Of a stretch of 64,000 nt of DNA, positions 6,915 to 16,760 are shown piece by piece. The first letter of the stretch is position 1. The number at the start of each line of letters is the position of its first letter. Source of the DNA: Melioribacteraceae bacterium (GTDB taxonomy: Bacteria; Bacteroidota; Ignavibacteria; Ignavibacteriales; Melioribacteraceae); NCBI GenBank assembly GCA_011525875.1, contig WYBN01000009.1, positions 310,001 through 374,000 of the forward strand, read 5' to 3'. The notes below the pieces were generated by a model that saw only the letters and a list, made by a program, of their open reading frames with translations, was not told the origin of the DNA and made no database searches. A program made the translations under genes and the position numbers.

Positions 6915-9900
6915 TTATCTTATTTCGTAAGCTGGTTGTTTAGGATTTGGAGGGGGATTTGTTTTTAACAAGCGTAATACCTCTTCAATAGCTTTTTCTA
7001 ACTGCGGATCTGTGCCCTTTGCCATGAGAGTCGGGTCGTCAATTACTTCGATATCTGGATCAACGCCATGCCCCTCTCTAAACCAATTTCCGTCGGGATC
7101 ATACATACGGAACGTAGGAACTGAAACAAAACCGCCGTCGATTAAGGCTGGGGCGCCGGTAATTCCAATTAATCCACCCCATGTCCGCGTACCTATAAGC
7201 GGGCCAAGTTCGGCTTTTCTGAAATAATCCGGAAAAGCATCACCGCCCGAACCGCTCCACCCGTTAATAAGCATTACTTTTGGACCGAACACAGCCGATG
7301 GCGGCCAATGCCATGTAGCTCCGTCTCGAACTGCCCAATAAGCGAGAGGTTTTCGATCGAGCAATTCAATGAATCTGTCGGGAATCTGACCACCGCTGTT
7401 AAATCTTTCGTCAATAATTAATCCTTGTTTATCGCGCTGTGCAACGAATTGTCTAATCAACTCGTTTTGTCCGTCAATGCCGGTGCTTCTTACGTATATA
7501 TATCCTATTTTACCGCCGGTTGCTTCATCAACACGCTTCCGGTTTGCTTCAATCCATTCAAGATGTCTTAATCGAGTCTCAGAAGAAAGAGTTTCAACGA
7601 GCACTTTTTTCGCGCCTTCAATTGTAGGGCTGCTATTAATAGTTAGTTCAACTGTTTTGCCAGATAACCCCTGGAATGCTACATAAGGATCAACGTTTGT
7701 ATTTAAAGGAATGTCATTTACGGCTAAAATATAATCGCCCTCTTTTACATCCACATTTGGTCCATCAAACGGAGAACGCGCTTCGTTGTCCCATTGAGCG
7801 CCCCTAATAATTCTGGCAATTTTAAACGCGCCGTCTTCTAGTTTAAAATCAACGCCAAGATAACCAACAGCTTTCATTGGAGGAGTTTCAATATCTCCGC
7901 CACCCTGATAAGTATGCGAAGCATTCAATTCTGATATTAGTTCGCCGATCAAATAATTCACATCGGATCTTGTTACTGCATTTTCGAGGAGTTTTCCGTA
8001 ACGCTCTCGCATTTTATTCCAATCAACACCGTGCATATTCTTGTCATAGAAAAAGTCTCTTTGAATTCTCCACACATCAGTGAATATCTGTTTCCATTCC
8101 TCCATGGGAATTATGTTCATTTCCATTTCGCTTGTTCTTAATTTTTTCTCGAGTTTCTGATTTTCAGCCACATCAGCAATAAACAAGCTGCCTGCTTTCA
8201 AAATCAAAACTTTTTTACCGTTCGCGGAAATCTCATATCCGTTGACATCATCAACCAAAGTTTTTTCTTCGCGTTTTTCCAGATCAAAAATTTTAACCGA
8301 GGATATTTTATTTTCAGAACCTGAATTTGGGTACCTTTGATAGAGAATCTTGCCGGATACGGCTTGAACGTTTCCTAAGTTGCCGGCATCAGGCGGCAGA
8401 ACTACAAGTCTCGATTCAAAGCCTTCGAAATCAATTTTTACTTCTTTGCTTTCTTCGTCTTTCTTATCATCTTTCTTATCATCTTTCTTATCGGAATCCT
8501 TCTCTTCTTTTTCTTCCTTCTTAATTTCAACCTCGTCGTTTCGCGGCGCCAACGGTGATGGAACGTCTTTTCTTAACGATACAGCGGCAAGGTGCGTAGA
8601 ATTAGGATATACAAACGAATTGTCCATATCTGAATAAATCGGAGAAAAATTCCTGTTGGTTACAAAATAAAGATACTTTCCGTCCGGATCAAAATATGGA
8701 CTCGAGTCGGAATAATATCCCGAAGTAACCTGAATTGTTTTATTTTCTTTTGTATCAAAAATGAATATTGCGTTATTGTCGTTTGTCAGCTCTCTGCTGT
8801 ATGCAACCCATTTACTGTCAGAAGACCAACAAACGCTGAATCCGCTTAAAGCGCCTTGGTACATTTTTCTTCCCTGGTCAATCTTAATCGTTTTGTCATT
8901 CTTCAAATTATATAAATAAATAGCCATCGTCTGATCAATAAATGCAACCATTTCACTATTGGGCGACCAAAATATATTATAGCGGTAGCCGGGACCAAAG
9001 GAAGTCAATTTCTTTTCTTTTTTTGTTACATTGTCAAAAACAGTTAATTCATATTCACCCGACCGGTCGCTCCAGTAGGCAATCATTTTACCATCTGGCG
9101 ACCATGAAGGATATCTCTCCGCAACGCCCGATGAATTAGTTAAATTGTAAACTGGTCCATGTTCGGCAGGCACCGAAAAAATCTCGCCTCTAGCTTCAAC
9201 AACAACTCTCTTGCCGTCGGGTGATATGGAAATGCTGCGCATTAATTTTTCGGCAGACTCGCTTTTCTGTTTTAATGTGATTTTATCAGCCACAACATTA
9301 ATCTTAACTTCCTTATAGTCATGCGATTCCAAATTAAGAAGATACAACGCGCCGCCGGCTTCAAATACGATATCATCGGGACCTATCGAAGGAAAATTTA
9401 TGTCATAATCTTTAAAGAAAGTAATCTGCTCGGCGTATTTGTTTTTTGTGTCATAAATCCAAATATTGTATCTGTTTTCGGGACCCCGGTCTGATAGAAA
9501 ATATAACTTGTCGCCGTACCACATTGGGTGTTCATCGTTTGCAGTATGATTAGATATGTTTTCTGATTCATAAGTCTTTAAGTTAAAAAGCCAGATGTCT
9601 GCAGCCATACCTCCGCGGTAGCGTTTCCAATTTCTATAAGCTCTTGACCTTGTTGTATAAGCAAGAGTTTTTCCGTCAGAGGAGACAGCCCCAAACTCAC
9701 CATATGGCACCGGGAGTTTTTCCGCTAATCCGCCGTCGGCTGAAACTTTAAACAATTGATTGAATCTCTGTCTGCCGCTGTACATGGACGATGCATAAAG
9801 AAGATGTTTCCCGTCAGGAAACCAATCCAATATTCTATCCTGCATGCCGTGGTGAGTAACTCTTTTTACTGAACCTCCTAAAGCAGGAATAACGTAAATA

Positions 9901-10163
9901 TCAGAGTTTCCGTCATAATTTCCGGTAAAGGCTAAAGACATACCGTCGGGAGAAAACCTCGGCAGAGTTTCTGTACCAACGGGAGAGCTGAGTTTGTGGG
10001 CGGTTCCGCCGTCTTTCTCAACGACCCAAATATCGCCCGCATAAACGAAAGCTATATGTGTTTCCGATACGTCTGGATACCGAAGCATTTTCGCGTCAAT
10101 CTGGGCATACAAATAAGTTTGAGTGAATATTGCAAGAAGTGCTAAAAGCAGAATCTTTTTCAT
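6915..10163 (-). CDS. Secreted Tricorn-like S41 peptidase
   Basis: A 1082-residue protein with a signal peptide (about 1-20). The N-terminal half contains TolB/WD40-like beta-propeller repeats, recognisable by repeated S-P-D-G-K blocks (for example WFPDGKHLLYASS, WSPDGKMIAYWSD). A low-complexity Lys/Asp/Glu linker near residues 545-575 follows. The C-terminal half has a tricorn C1-like helical domain, a PDZ domain (YLGVDFKLEDGAF...) and the S41 core with the nucleophile serine in NGWSGSGGDAF. Tricorn enzymes release short peptides from larger ones. Here it should act in the periplasm or outside. It follows the M19 dipeptidase gene by 34 bases and is closed by a strong terminator, so the two form a peptide-degradation operon. 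Confidence 0.9.
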   Translation of the reverse strand: MKKILLLALLAIFTQTYLYAQIDAKMLRYPDVSETHIAFVYAGDIWVVEKDGGTAHKLSSPVGTETLPRFSPDGMSLAFTGNYDGNSDIYVIPALGGSVKRVTHHGMQDRILDWFPDGKHLLYASSMYSGRQRFNQLFKVSADGGLAEKLPVPYGEFGAVSSDGKTLAYTTRSRAYRNWKRYRGGMAADIWLFNLKTYESENISNHTANDEHPMWYGDKLYFLSDRGPENRYNIWIYDTKNKYAEQITFFKDYDINFPSIGPDDIVFEAGGALYLLNLESHDYKEVKINVVADKITLKQKSESAEKLMRSISISPDGKRVVVEARGEIFSVPAEHGPVYNLTNSSGVAERYPSWSPDGKMIAYWSDRSGEYELTVFDNVTKKEKKLTSFGPGYRYNIFWSPNSEMVAFIDQTMAIYLYNLKNDKTIKIDQGRKMYQGALSGFSVCWSSDSKWVAYSRELTNDNNAIFIFDTKENKTIQVTSGYYSDSSPYFDPDGKYLYFVTNRNFSPIYSDMDNSFVYPNSTHLAAVSLRKDVPSPLAPRNDEVEIKKEEKEEKDSDKKDDKKDDKKDEESKEVKIDFEGFESRLVVLPPDAGNLGNVQAVSGKILYQRYPNSGSENKISSVKIFDLEKREEKTLVDDVNGYEISANGKKVLILKAGSLFIADVAENQKLEKKLRTSEMEMNIIPMEEWKQIFTDVWRIQRDFFYDKNMHGVDWNKMRERYGKLLENAVTRSDVNYLIGELISELNASHTYQGGGDIETPPMKAVGYLGVDFKLEDGAFKIARIIRGAQWDNEARSPFDGPNVDVKEGDYILAVNDIPLNTNVDPYVAFQGLSGKTVELTINSSPTIEGAKKVLVETLSSETRLRHLEWIEANRKRVDEATGGKIGYIYVRSTGIDGQNELIRQFVAQRDKQGLIIDERFNSGGQIPDRFIELLDRKPLAYWAVRDGATWHWPPSAVFGPKVMLINGWSGSGGDAFPDYFRKAELGPLIGTRTWGGLIGITGAPALIDGGFVSVPTFRMYDPDGNWFREGHGVDPDIEVIDDPTLMAKGTDPQLEKAIEEVLRLLKTNPPPNPKQPAYEIR
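8459..8494. repeat. Three tandem 12-base repeats inside the Tricorn-like gene
   Basis: CTTTCTTATCAT occurs at 8459-8470 and 8471-8482, and CTTTCTTATCGG at 8483-8494. On the coding strand they encode Asp-Asp-Lys-Lys units in the charged linker between propeller and catalytic half. Copy number could vary by slippage without breaking the frame. Confidence 0.85.
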
Positions 10164-10197
10164 ATTGAAACCTCGAATTAGTTAAAAGAAAAATGAG

Positions 10198-11400
10198 TCA
10201 TCTATTTGACGCATGATCTTCTATTTGTTTCCATACTCTTAGGAGATTTCCAGAGCAAATTTTTTGGATGTCTTCTTCTGAAAAACCCCGCGTGAGGAGT
10301 TCATGTATCAAATTTGGGTACATTGAAACATCCTTCAGCCCGGTTGGAAGAGTATCGCCAACACCGTCAAAATCCGATCCTAAACCGACAAAGTCAACGC
10401 CGATCAATTTAACTACATGGTCAATATGGTCGGCAACATCTTTTACCTCCGCATATCCGATAGGATTTTCTTTCAAATATTTATCTCTGAATTCCTTCAA
10501 GCGCGGGTCATCATCCGAAAGATTATTTTTCTCGCGAAAATATTTGAGATTAATTTCATAGTCTTTTTTACGCTGCTTATAAGACTGATTTAGAAAATCA
10601 GACCCGAAATTAATTTGGATTACACCGCCGTTTTTAGCGAGAGCTTTCAACATATCATCGCTCATATTTCTTTCAAAACCAGGCGTAAAATTTCTGCAGG
10701 AAGAATGCGAAGCAATTACCGGCGCCCCGCTTATTTCCATCACCTGATAAAAAGCATCATCAGAAATATGCGATACGTCAATTATCATCCCGATTCTGTT
10801 CATCTCTTTAATTAGCTCTTTGCCGAAAGGGCTTAATCCTTTCCATTTTTTGTCCTCATCGTAGGATGAATCGCAAATATGATTAGCTTTGCCGTGCGCC
10901 AAAGTAATATAGCGTATCCCCTTTTCGTAATAATATTTCAATAATTCAAAGTCTGTAACGGGCGCACCGTTTTCCATTCCCATCGGAAGTGAGATTATGT
11001 GATTTTTGAAGTTATTGATCACGTCTTCGGTAGATACTGCTCTGCTAAATTTATCGGGGTTTTCGTTTATCAGCGTCTCCACTTTTTCAATTAAATTATT
11101 TGCGAAAAGTTCTGCTTCTTTAGTTCCCTGCAGCCGGGGAGGTATGTATATTGACATAAATGCAGCGTCCAATCCGCCTTCTTTGGCTTTAGGATAATTC
11201 ATTTCCCCGTAACTGTTTCTGTCGGAAATATCCTGCCAGCCTCTGAGCAGATGCAGCGGGAGATCGATATGAGTGTCGATTATTAAGAACTTCCTCGAAA
11301 GCTCCATTGCCTTTTCTTTTAATTTATTTTCTTCTGCCATTAAAGAGTTTCCTTCTATATTGGTTAAGCCGAGGATTAACAAAAGATAAATGTATTTCAT
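10198..11400 (-). CDS. Membrane dipeptidase (M19, renal dipeptidase family)
   Basis: A 400-residue zinc dipeptidase with an N-terminal signal sequence (about 1-18). The di-zinc ligands are visible: His44/Asp46 in DTHIDLPLH, the Glu in GMENGAPV, and histidines in IDVSHISD and ASHSSCRNF. The late VGLGSDFDGVGDTLPTGL is family-typical. M19 enzymes split dipeptides, including some D-residue forms. It is the first gene of the two-gene operon with the Tricorn-like peptidase, so it probably completes the breakdown of peptides that the larger enzyme releases (inference). Confidence 0.9.
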   Translation of the reverse strand: MKYIYLLLILGLTNIEGNSLMAEENKLKEKAMELSRKFLIIDTHIDLPLHLLRGWQDISDRNSYGEMNYPKAKEGGLDAAFMSIYIPPRLQGTKEAELFANNLIEKVETLINENPDKFSRAVSTEDVINNFKNHIISLPMGMENGAPVTDFELLKYYYEKGIRYITLAHGKANHICDSSYDEDKKWKGLSPFGKELIKEMNRIGMIIDVSHISDDAFYQVMEISGAPVIASHSSCRNFTPGFERNMSDDMLKALAKNGGVIQINFGSDFLNQSYKQRKKDYEINLKYFREKNNLSDDDPRLKEFRDKYLKENPIGYAEVKDVADHIDHVVKLIGVDFVGLGSDFDGVGDTLPTGLKDVSMYPNLIHELLTRGFSEEDIQKICSGNLLRVWKQIEDHASNR

Positions 11401-11632
11401 TTTGCATCCGTTATTGTTTTTAATAATAGTACACAGAAAATAATTAATAAATTTGTTTTATTGCAATTCCATAAGAAAAAAATATCAATTAATCAGGCGG
11501 AGAGCGCTGAAAGAATTAAATCCCATACTCTTGTTGCTGATAATTAGATTTGCAATTAATGAATAAACAAATAATATAGCGCTGTGAAATTTCGAATAAT
11601 TGTAATTAGATAATCAACGGGAAGGTTAAAAT

Positions 11633-11932
11633 ATGAAACACTTCATAGTAGAAATTAAGTACAAAAATCCGGCGGAAAAAATCGAAAAATTAAGACCGCT
11701 TCATAGAGAACATCTGCAAAGGGGTTACGGCAGCGGAATACTTTTAGTCTCGGGGCCTAAAGCATCCGGCTCAGGGGGAATAATTGTTGCGCGGGCTAAT
11801 TCAATGGAAGAATTAACCGGATTCTTTGCTAATGACCCGTATATACTTGAAAATGCAGCAGATTATTTTTACATTGAATTTAACCCGGTCAGCAGACAAA
11901 AGATTTTAGATAATTGGATAGCTGGAGAGTAA
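11633..11932 (+). CDS. YciI-family protein
   Basis: A 99-residue dimeric-alpha/beta-barrel protein of the YCII group. MKHFIVEIKYK opens it, the conserved His is in LRPLHREHLQRGYGSG, and the ending FFANDPYILENAADYFYIEFNPV carries the usual D-P-Y motif. Functions in the family are varied and mostly unknown; some members are lyases or halo-muconolactone enzymes. The start follows GGAAGG at a reasonable distance. It stands alone, with 230 bases of apparently empty sequence before it. Confidence 0.82.
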   Translation: MKHFIVEIKYKNPAEKIEKLRPLHREHLQRGYGSGILLVSGPKASGSGGIIVARANSMEELTGFFANDPYILENAADYFYIEFNPVSRQKILDNWIAGE

Positions 11933-12021
11933 ATATTATTTTCTGTTCACCAACGACCAAGCAAGAATAATTAAATTATTTTGTAATTGTTATATTTTGA
12001 TATAGAATAAAAGAGGATACT

Positions 12022-13362
12022 ATGAAAGAGCCCAATATTAGCGTAGCAATAATGCACGGGCAGGAAATTAAATTTGAGCTTTACGGTGATTACAGGTGCA
12101 GTAAACATAAGGGAAAGTTCAACGGTAAATTTTCTGCGGCTGTTCAAGGCGGTCAGATCAAAATTTCTTCTGAGAAAAACAGCTTTATCGTTGAATCGGG
12201 CGTTATATTCAATCCCACAAACATTGAAGGCGAGTCCTTCTTGCTGAAGGATGTTGTAATCGGAATCCAATTCCACTGGGAGAAAAAAGAAAATCAACGT
12301 TTTTTAGGATCGCTTCAATTCATAATTGAACACGGCGAACTGTGCGCCGTCAATATAATCCCTGTTGAACAGTATCTTGCAAGCGTCATTTCATCGGAAA
12401 TGAACGCTACCAGTTCCGAGGAGTTATTGAAAGCACATTCTATAATTTCACGAAGCTGGGTTCTGGCGCAGATTGAAAAAGGCAGAGAATTAAAAAAATC
12501 TGCCGCAAGATATGAATCAAAAACGCAGACAGAGGATGAACTAATTAGATGGTATGACAGGGAAGACCATCAAAATTATGATGTTTGCGCCGATGATCAC
12601 TGCCAGCGTTATCAGGGAATCACTAAGATTTACGCACATGCCGCGCAGCAGGCTGTTGAGTTTACGCGCGGATTAATAGTGAGCCATGAGGACAAAATAT
12701 GCGATACGAGATTTTCTAAATGCTGCGGCGGTGCCACCGAAAGTTTTGAAAATGTCTGGGAACCGGTAAAGCATCCGTATCTGCAAAAGGTAGTTGATTA
12801 TAAATTCCCTCATGACTTTGATACCGATTTAAGAATAGAAAATGCCGCTGTCAGATGGATAAAAAATAACCCTCCTGCATTCTGCGATACACACGATCAA
12901 AAGATATTGAAACAAGTGCTGCTGGATTACGACCAGAAGACAACCGATTTTTACAGGTGGATTGTGGAATATACACAAGAACAGATTTCTGAAATTATCA
13001 AATTCAAATCCGGAATTGACTTCGGTAAAATATTAGATTTAATCCCTTTGCAGAGAGGGGAAAGCGCAAGATTAATAAAATTAAAAATTGTCGGGTCTAA
13101 ACGCACAATGATTATAGGCAAAGAATTAGAAATAAGAAGAGTATTGTCTAAGACTCATCTTTACAGCTCTGCAATTGTAATAGAAAAAGAAAATACCCAA
13201 AAAGATATTCCCGGTAAATTTGTCATCCGAGGAGCAGGCTGGGGACACGGCGTCGGGTTATGTCAGATCGGCGCTGCTGTAATGGGAGAAATGGGCTATG
13301 GCTTCGATGAAATTCTCCTGCATTATTTTAGAGGGGCTTCGATAAAGAGATTTTATGATTAG
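12022..13362 (+). CDS. SpoIID/LytB domain protein
   Basis: A 446-residue protein. The SpoIID/LytB core begins at about residue 105 with VNIIPVEQYLASVISSEMNATSSEELLKAHSIISRSWVLA; the middle CDTRFSKCCGGATESFENVW and the ending RGAGWGHGVGLCQIGAAVMG are diagnostic. SpoIID is a lytic transglycosylase on denuded peptidoglycan strands and LytB an amidase enhancer; the Gram-negative homologues are probably cell-wall remodelling factors. No signal peptide is obvious at the chosen ATG (preceded by AGAGGA), which is odd for a wall enzyme. Two cysteine pairs (CADDHC and KCC) are notable. Confidence 0.87.
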   Translation: MKEPNISVAIMHGQEIKFELYGDYRCSKHKGKFNGKFSAAVQGGQIKISSEKNSFIVESGVIFNPTNIEGESFLLKDVVIGIQFHWEKKENQRFLGSLQFIIEHGELCAVNIIPVEQYLASVISSEMNATSSEELLKAHSIISRSWVLAQIEKGRELKKSAARYESKTQTEDELIRWYDREDHQNYDVCADDHCQRYQGITKIYAHAAQQAVEFTRGLIVSHEDKICDTRFSKCCGGATESFENVWEPVKHPYLQKVVDYKFPHDFDTDLRIENAAVRWIKNNPPAFCDTHDQKILKQVLLDYDQKTTDFYRWIVEYTQEQISEIIKFKSGIDFGKILDLIPLQRGESARLIKLKIVGSKRTMIIGKELEIRRVLSKTHLYSSAIVIEKENTQKDIPGKFVIRGAGWGHGVGLCQIGAAVMGEMGYGFDEILLHYFRGASIKRFYD

Positions 13363-13395
13363 GGTTTTCCAAAATCATTTAATGAAAGTGCTTCC

Positions 13396-15483
13396 ATGAT
13401 ATTTCTCAATCCAGCAGTATTGATTGGACTCCTTGCGGCTTCAATTCCTGTTATTATCCATTTATTCAATTTGCGGAAGCTAAAGAAAATTGAATTCAGC
13501 ACCATTATTTTCTTAAAAGAGCTGCAAAAAACTAAGATAAGGAAGATAAAACTGAAGCAGTGGATTCTGCTTTTTTTAAGAACAATGATCATTATTTCTC
13601 TCGTAGCGGCTTTTGCAAGACCGACGGTTGAACAAGTTACTTTGTCGGCAGGCTCTTCATCTGCCAAAACTTCGGCGGTATTTATCATAGACAATTCTTT
13701 TAGCATGTCAGTCATTTCCGCTAATGGTTCCTATCTGAATCATGCCAAAGAAATTGCAGATAAAATTCTAAATGAATTTGAAGAAGGAGACGAGATCGCA
13801 GTTATTACAACCGACGGTTATGTGAACGCTTTTGATGATCGTTTTACTAACAAAGCAAATGCGCTTAAGATTCTGGAGGATATTGAATTATCCTATGTAA
13901 GAAAACCCCTCGACGAATCAATTCTTAAGGCAGTTGAACTAATTGAGTCGTCGAAAAATTATAACAAGGAGGTATTTGTTTATTCTGATTTTCAGAAAAG
14001 CGCTTTCGAACAACGGGAAATATTTCTTCCGACCGGAGATGATATTAGATTGTATTTAATTTATTTGTCAGATAAAACAGCAAATAATTTTTACGTCAGA
14101 AAGGTTGAACCCGGAAATCAAATATTTGAAAAAAGCAAGATCGTGAATTTTGTTTCCGAAGTTGCCGGAAGCGCGGGTTCAAATCAGCAAAGCATTACTG
14201 CTTCTCTGTTTATCAACGGAATCCGGTCTGCTCAAAGAAATGCTGAATTGACTGATGGTGAATCTATTGCTTTGAATTTTGAGGCTCTTTTATCCCAATC
14301 CGGTCTGCTCGAAATAACTGTTGAAATTGACGATGATGATATTTCACAGGACAATAGACGTTTTTCAAGTTTACTCATCCCAGAAAAAATAAAAATACTG
14401 CTCTTAAGCGATACGAATTCAGATTTTGTGTTTGTCAGAACGGCATTGCGGGGTTCGTCCTCCGGTGTAATTGATATAACTGAAGCCGTTCATTCGAGAA
14501 TCAATTCCTTCAATCTGAATGATTACGACGCTGTATTTCTAAGCGCAGCCGGGGATATGAATGTCAAGAAAATAAAGGACTATCTCAATGCAGGCGGGAA
14601 CGTGATATTATTTCCTTCCTCTTCGTTATCGCTCGAAGGATTCAAGAATATCACAGGTAACCTCGGTATAAATCTGAATTCCACGATGATTGATATTAGT
14701 GCAGCAGATATCGGTGCGGCTGTTTTCGATAAAATAGATTTTGCGCATCCGGTATTTTCCGACTTGTTTGAAATGAGAAAACAGCAGATTGAGTCGCCAG
14801 ATATTTTTAGATATATTAAATTCACCTCAATATTCCCCGGGGCTAAAATCATATCTCTGATTGACGATTCGGTTTTTCTTTGCGAATTTAATTTGGAGAA
14901 CGGAAAAGTTATGCTGTTCAATACCGCTCCTGTTACCGGCTGGTCGAGTTTTCCGCTGAAAGGAATTTTTGCTCCTTTGATGAATAAAATAGTTTTTTAT
15001 TTAAGCAGTCAAAACAAAACCGGAAAAAATTATAAAGCCGGTGAAATGATTGATTTAACAATATCCTCGGAAAAGCGGGGCTCAATAACAGTGATAAGAC
15101 CTGATGGCTCAAAAGATTTTCTTCAAACTGATACTTTGATTACGAAAAGGAATTTAACCTACGCACAAACTAACTTGACCGGAATATATAAATTCTATTC
15201 GGGTGATGAGTTATTCGATTTTGCCGGTATTAATATTGACCCGCTTGAATCTCAAACAGAGTATATTGACATAAACGTTCTGGCGGAGATTATAAAAAAT
15301 AAAGGTTTCTTGGGCAAAATAATTGAAATATTGCCGGGTGAAAATTATTCCGAGCAGATTTATCAGTCGCGCTTTGGTATTGAATTATGGAAATATTTTC
15401 TTGCCGCCGCTCTAATAATGGCATTGGTTGAAATGCTGATTTCGCGGAGCTCAAAAAAAGAATTAGCTTCATTAGAAAATTAG
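13396..15483 (+). CDS. BatA-type membrane protein with vWA domain
   Basis: A 695-residue inner-membrane protein. The N-terminal double-membrane module (FLNPAVLIGLLAASIPVIIHLFN, then WILLFLRTMIIISLVAAFARP) is the BatA N-terminal signature. A von Willebrand A domain follows with an intact metal-binding motif Asp99-x-Ser101-x-Ser103. A long extracytoplasmic region with a Rossmann-like segment (KILLLSDTNSDFV, DYDAVFLSAAG) leads to a last membrane helix near 662-682. BatA-like proteins in Bacteroidota belong to aerotolerance or MoxR/vWA complexes, but no MoxR or DUF58 gene is adjacent here. It sits 33 bases after the SpoIID gene and just before hflX. Confidence 0.85.
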   Translation: MIFLNPAVLIGLLAASIPVIIHLFNLRKLKKIEFSTIIFLKELQKTKIRKIKLKQWILLFLRTMIIISLVAAFARPTVEQVTLSAGSSSAKTSAVFIIDNSFSMSVISANGSYLNHAKEIADKILNEFEEGDEIAVITTDGYVNAFDDRFTNKANALKILEDIELSYVRKPLDESILKAVELIESSKNYNKEVFVYSDFQKSAFEQREIFLPTGDDIRLYLIYLSDKTANNFYVRKVEPGNQIFEKSKIVNFVSEVAGSAGSNQQSITASLFINGIRSAQRNAELTDGESIALNFEALLSQSGLLEITVEIDDDDISQDNRRFSSLLIPEKIKILLLSDTNSDFVFVRTALRGSSSGVIDITEAVHSRINSFNLNDYDAVFLSAAGDMNVKKIKDYLNAGGNVILFPSSSLSLEGFKNITGNLGINLNSTMIDISAADIGAAVFDKIDFAHPVFSDLFEMRKQQIESPDIFRYIKFTSIFPGAKIISLIDDSVFLCEFNLENGKVMLFNTAPVTGWSSFPLKGIFAPLMNKIVFYLSSQNKTGKNYKAGEMIDLTISSEKRGSITVIRPDGSKDFLQTDTLITKRNLTYAQTNLTGIYKFYSGDELFDFAGINIDPLESQTEYIDINVLAEIIKNKGFLGKIIEILPGENYSEQIYQSRFGIELWKYFLAAALIMALVEMLISRSSKKELASLEN

Positions 15484-15494
15484 GCTTGTTGAAA

Positions 15495-16760
15495 ATGATA
15501 GATATAAAAAATGAAAAAAAGGAAAAAGCAATTCTTGTTGCGGTTAAAACCCGGGATTATTCGAGGGAAATAATAGAAGAACATCTTGAAGAATTAGCAT
15601 TGTTAACCAACACAGCAGGCGCCGAAGCAGTTATTAAGATGGTGCAGGAAAGAGCGAAATATGACCCTGCTTTCTGTATCGGGAAAGGCAAAGCGGAAGA
15701 AATTGCAGAACTTGTTGCATTGAACGAAATTGATCTTGTAATATTTGACGAAGACCTTAATCCTACTCAGGTTCGTAATCTTGAAAAATTAATCAACAAA
15801 AAAATATTAGACCGCAGCTGGCTGATACTTGATATTTTTGCTTCACATGCGAAAACGAAGCAGGCAAAGACTCAAGTAGAGCTGGCTCAACTCGAATATA
15901 TGCTGCCGCGGTTAACAAGAGCGTGGACTCACTTATCCAAGCAGTACGGCGGAGTGGGAACCAAAGGTCCCGGCGAGACACAAATTGAAACCGATAGAAG
16001 AATAATCAGAACAAGAATCGCTAAGCTGAAGGAAAATCTTAAGAAAATAGAATCGCAGGATTTTACAAAAAGTTTACTTCGAAAGGAATTCTTAAAAGCT
16101 TCGCTTGTCGGTTATACTAACGCAGGCAAATCCACTTTGATTAATCTTTTAACCGAAGCCGATGTGCTTGCTGAGGATAAATTATTTGCGACTCTTGATT
16201 CAACAACCAGATCTTTTGAAATTGAAAAAGGCAAGAACATCCTTATCAGCGATACAGTCGGATTTATTCGAAAACTTCCACACAATCTGATTGAATCATT
16301 CAAAAGCACTCTCAATGTCGTCCGCAATGCCGATGTGATATTGCATATTATTGACATTTCCCACTATTATTTCGAGGATCATATAAAAGTAGTAGAAGAA
16401 ACTTTGAAAGAATTAAAATGCGATTCCAAGCAGCGATTTTATGTGTTTAACAAAGTAGATAGACTCGAAGATACTTCTAAGATAGAATATGTTTTGAAGA
16501 AGTACGATAACAGCCTTGTAATCTCCGCAAAGCGGGGCATAAATATCAGCAGGCTGAGAGAATTTTTGTTGAAGGTCTATGAAGAGAATTTTGGCGAGAG
16601 AACAATTAAACTGCCTCTTAACGCATCGAAACAGGTTGCCCAGATACACCAGCTTGCCGATGTAATTTCAATTAATTATTTAGATGAAATTATTGAAATA
16701 AAATTCAGAGCCGATAAAGATAATTTAAACAAGATAATGAGGATGAGAGATGAAAAATGA
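15495..16760 (+). CDS. hflX: GTPase HflX
   Basis: A 421-residue ribosome-associated GTPase that rescues or splits stalled ribosomes under stress. The HflX N-terminal domain includes DEDLNPTQVRNLEK and the GVGTKGPGETQIETDRR loop before a coiled linker. The G domain shows G1 GYTNAGKST (from residue 206), G3 DTVGFIRKLPH and G4 NKVD. The ATG at 15495 is preferred over the in-frame TTG at 15486, though neither has a strong ribosome site. The end overlaps the hutH start by 11 bases, so hutH translation is probably coupled to it. Confidence 0.92.
   Translation: MIDIKNEKKEKAILVAVKTRDYSREIIEEHLEELALLTNTAGAEAVIKMVQERAKYDPAFCIGKGKAEEIAELVALNEIDLVIFDEDLNPTQVRNLEKLINKKILDRSWLILDIFASHAKTKQAKTQVELAQLEYMLPRLTRAWTHLSKQYGGVGTKGPGETQIETDRRIIRTRIAKLKENLKKIESQDFTKSLLRKEFLKASLVGYTNAGKSTLINLLTEADVLAEDKLFATLDSTTRSFEIEKGKNILISDTVGFIRKLPHNLIESFKSTLNVVRNADVILHIIDISHYYFEDHIKVVEETLKELKCDSKQRFYVFNKVDRLEDTSKIEYVLKKYDNSLVISAKRGINISRLREFLLKVYEENFGERTIKLPLNASKQVAQIHQLADVISINYLDEIIEIKFRADKDNLNKIMRMRDEK

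Noticed and set aside
8459..8494. CRISPR-like array
   Set aside because: The repeats are directly tandem without spacers and encode part of a protein linker; no CRISPR array was found in the window.
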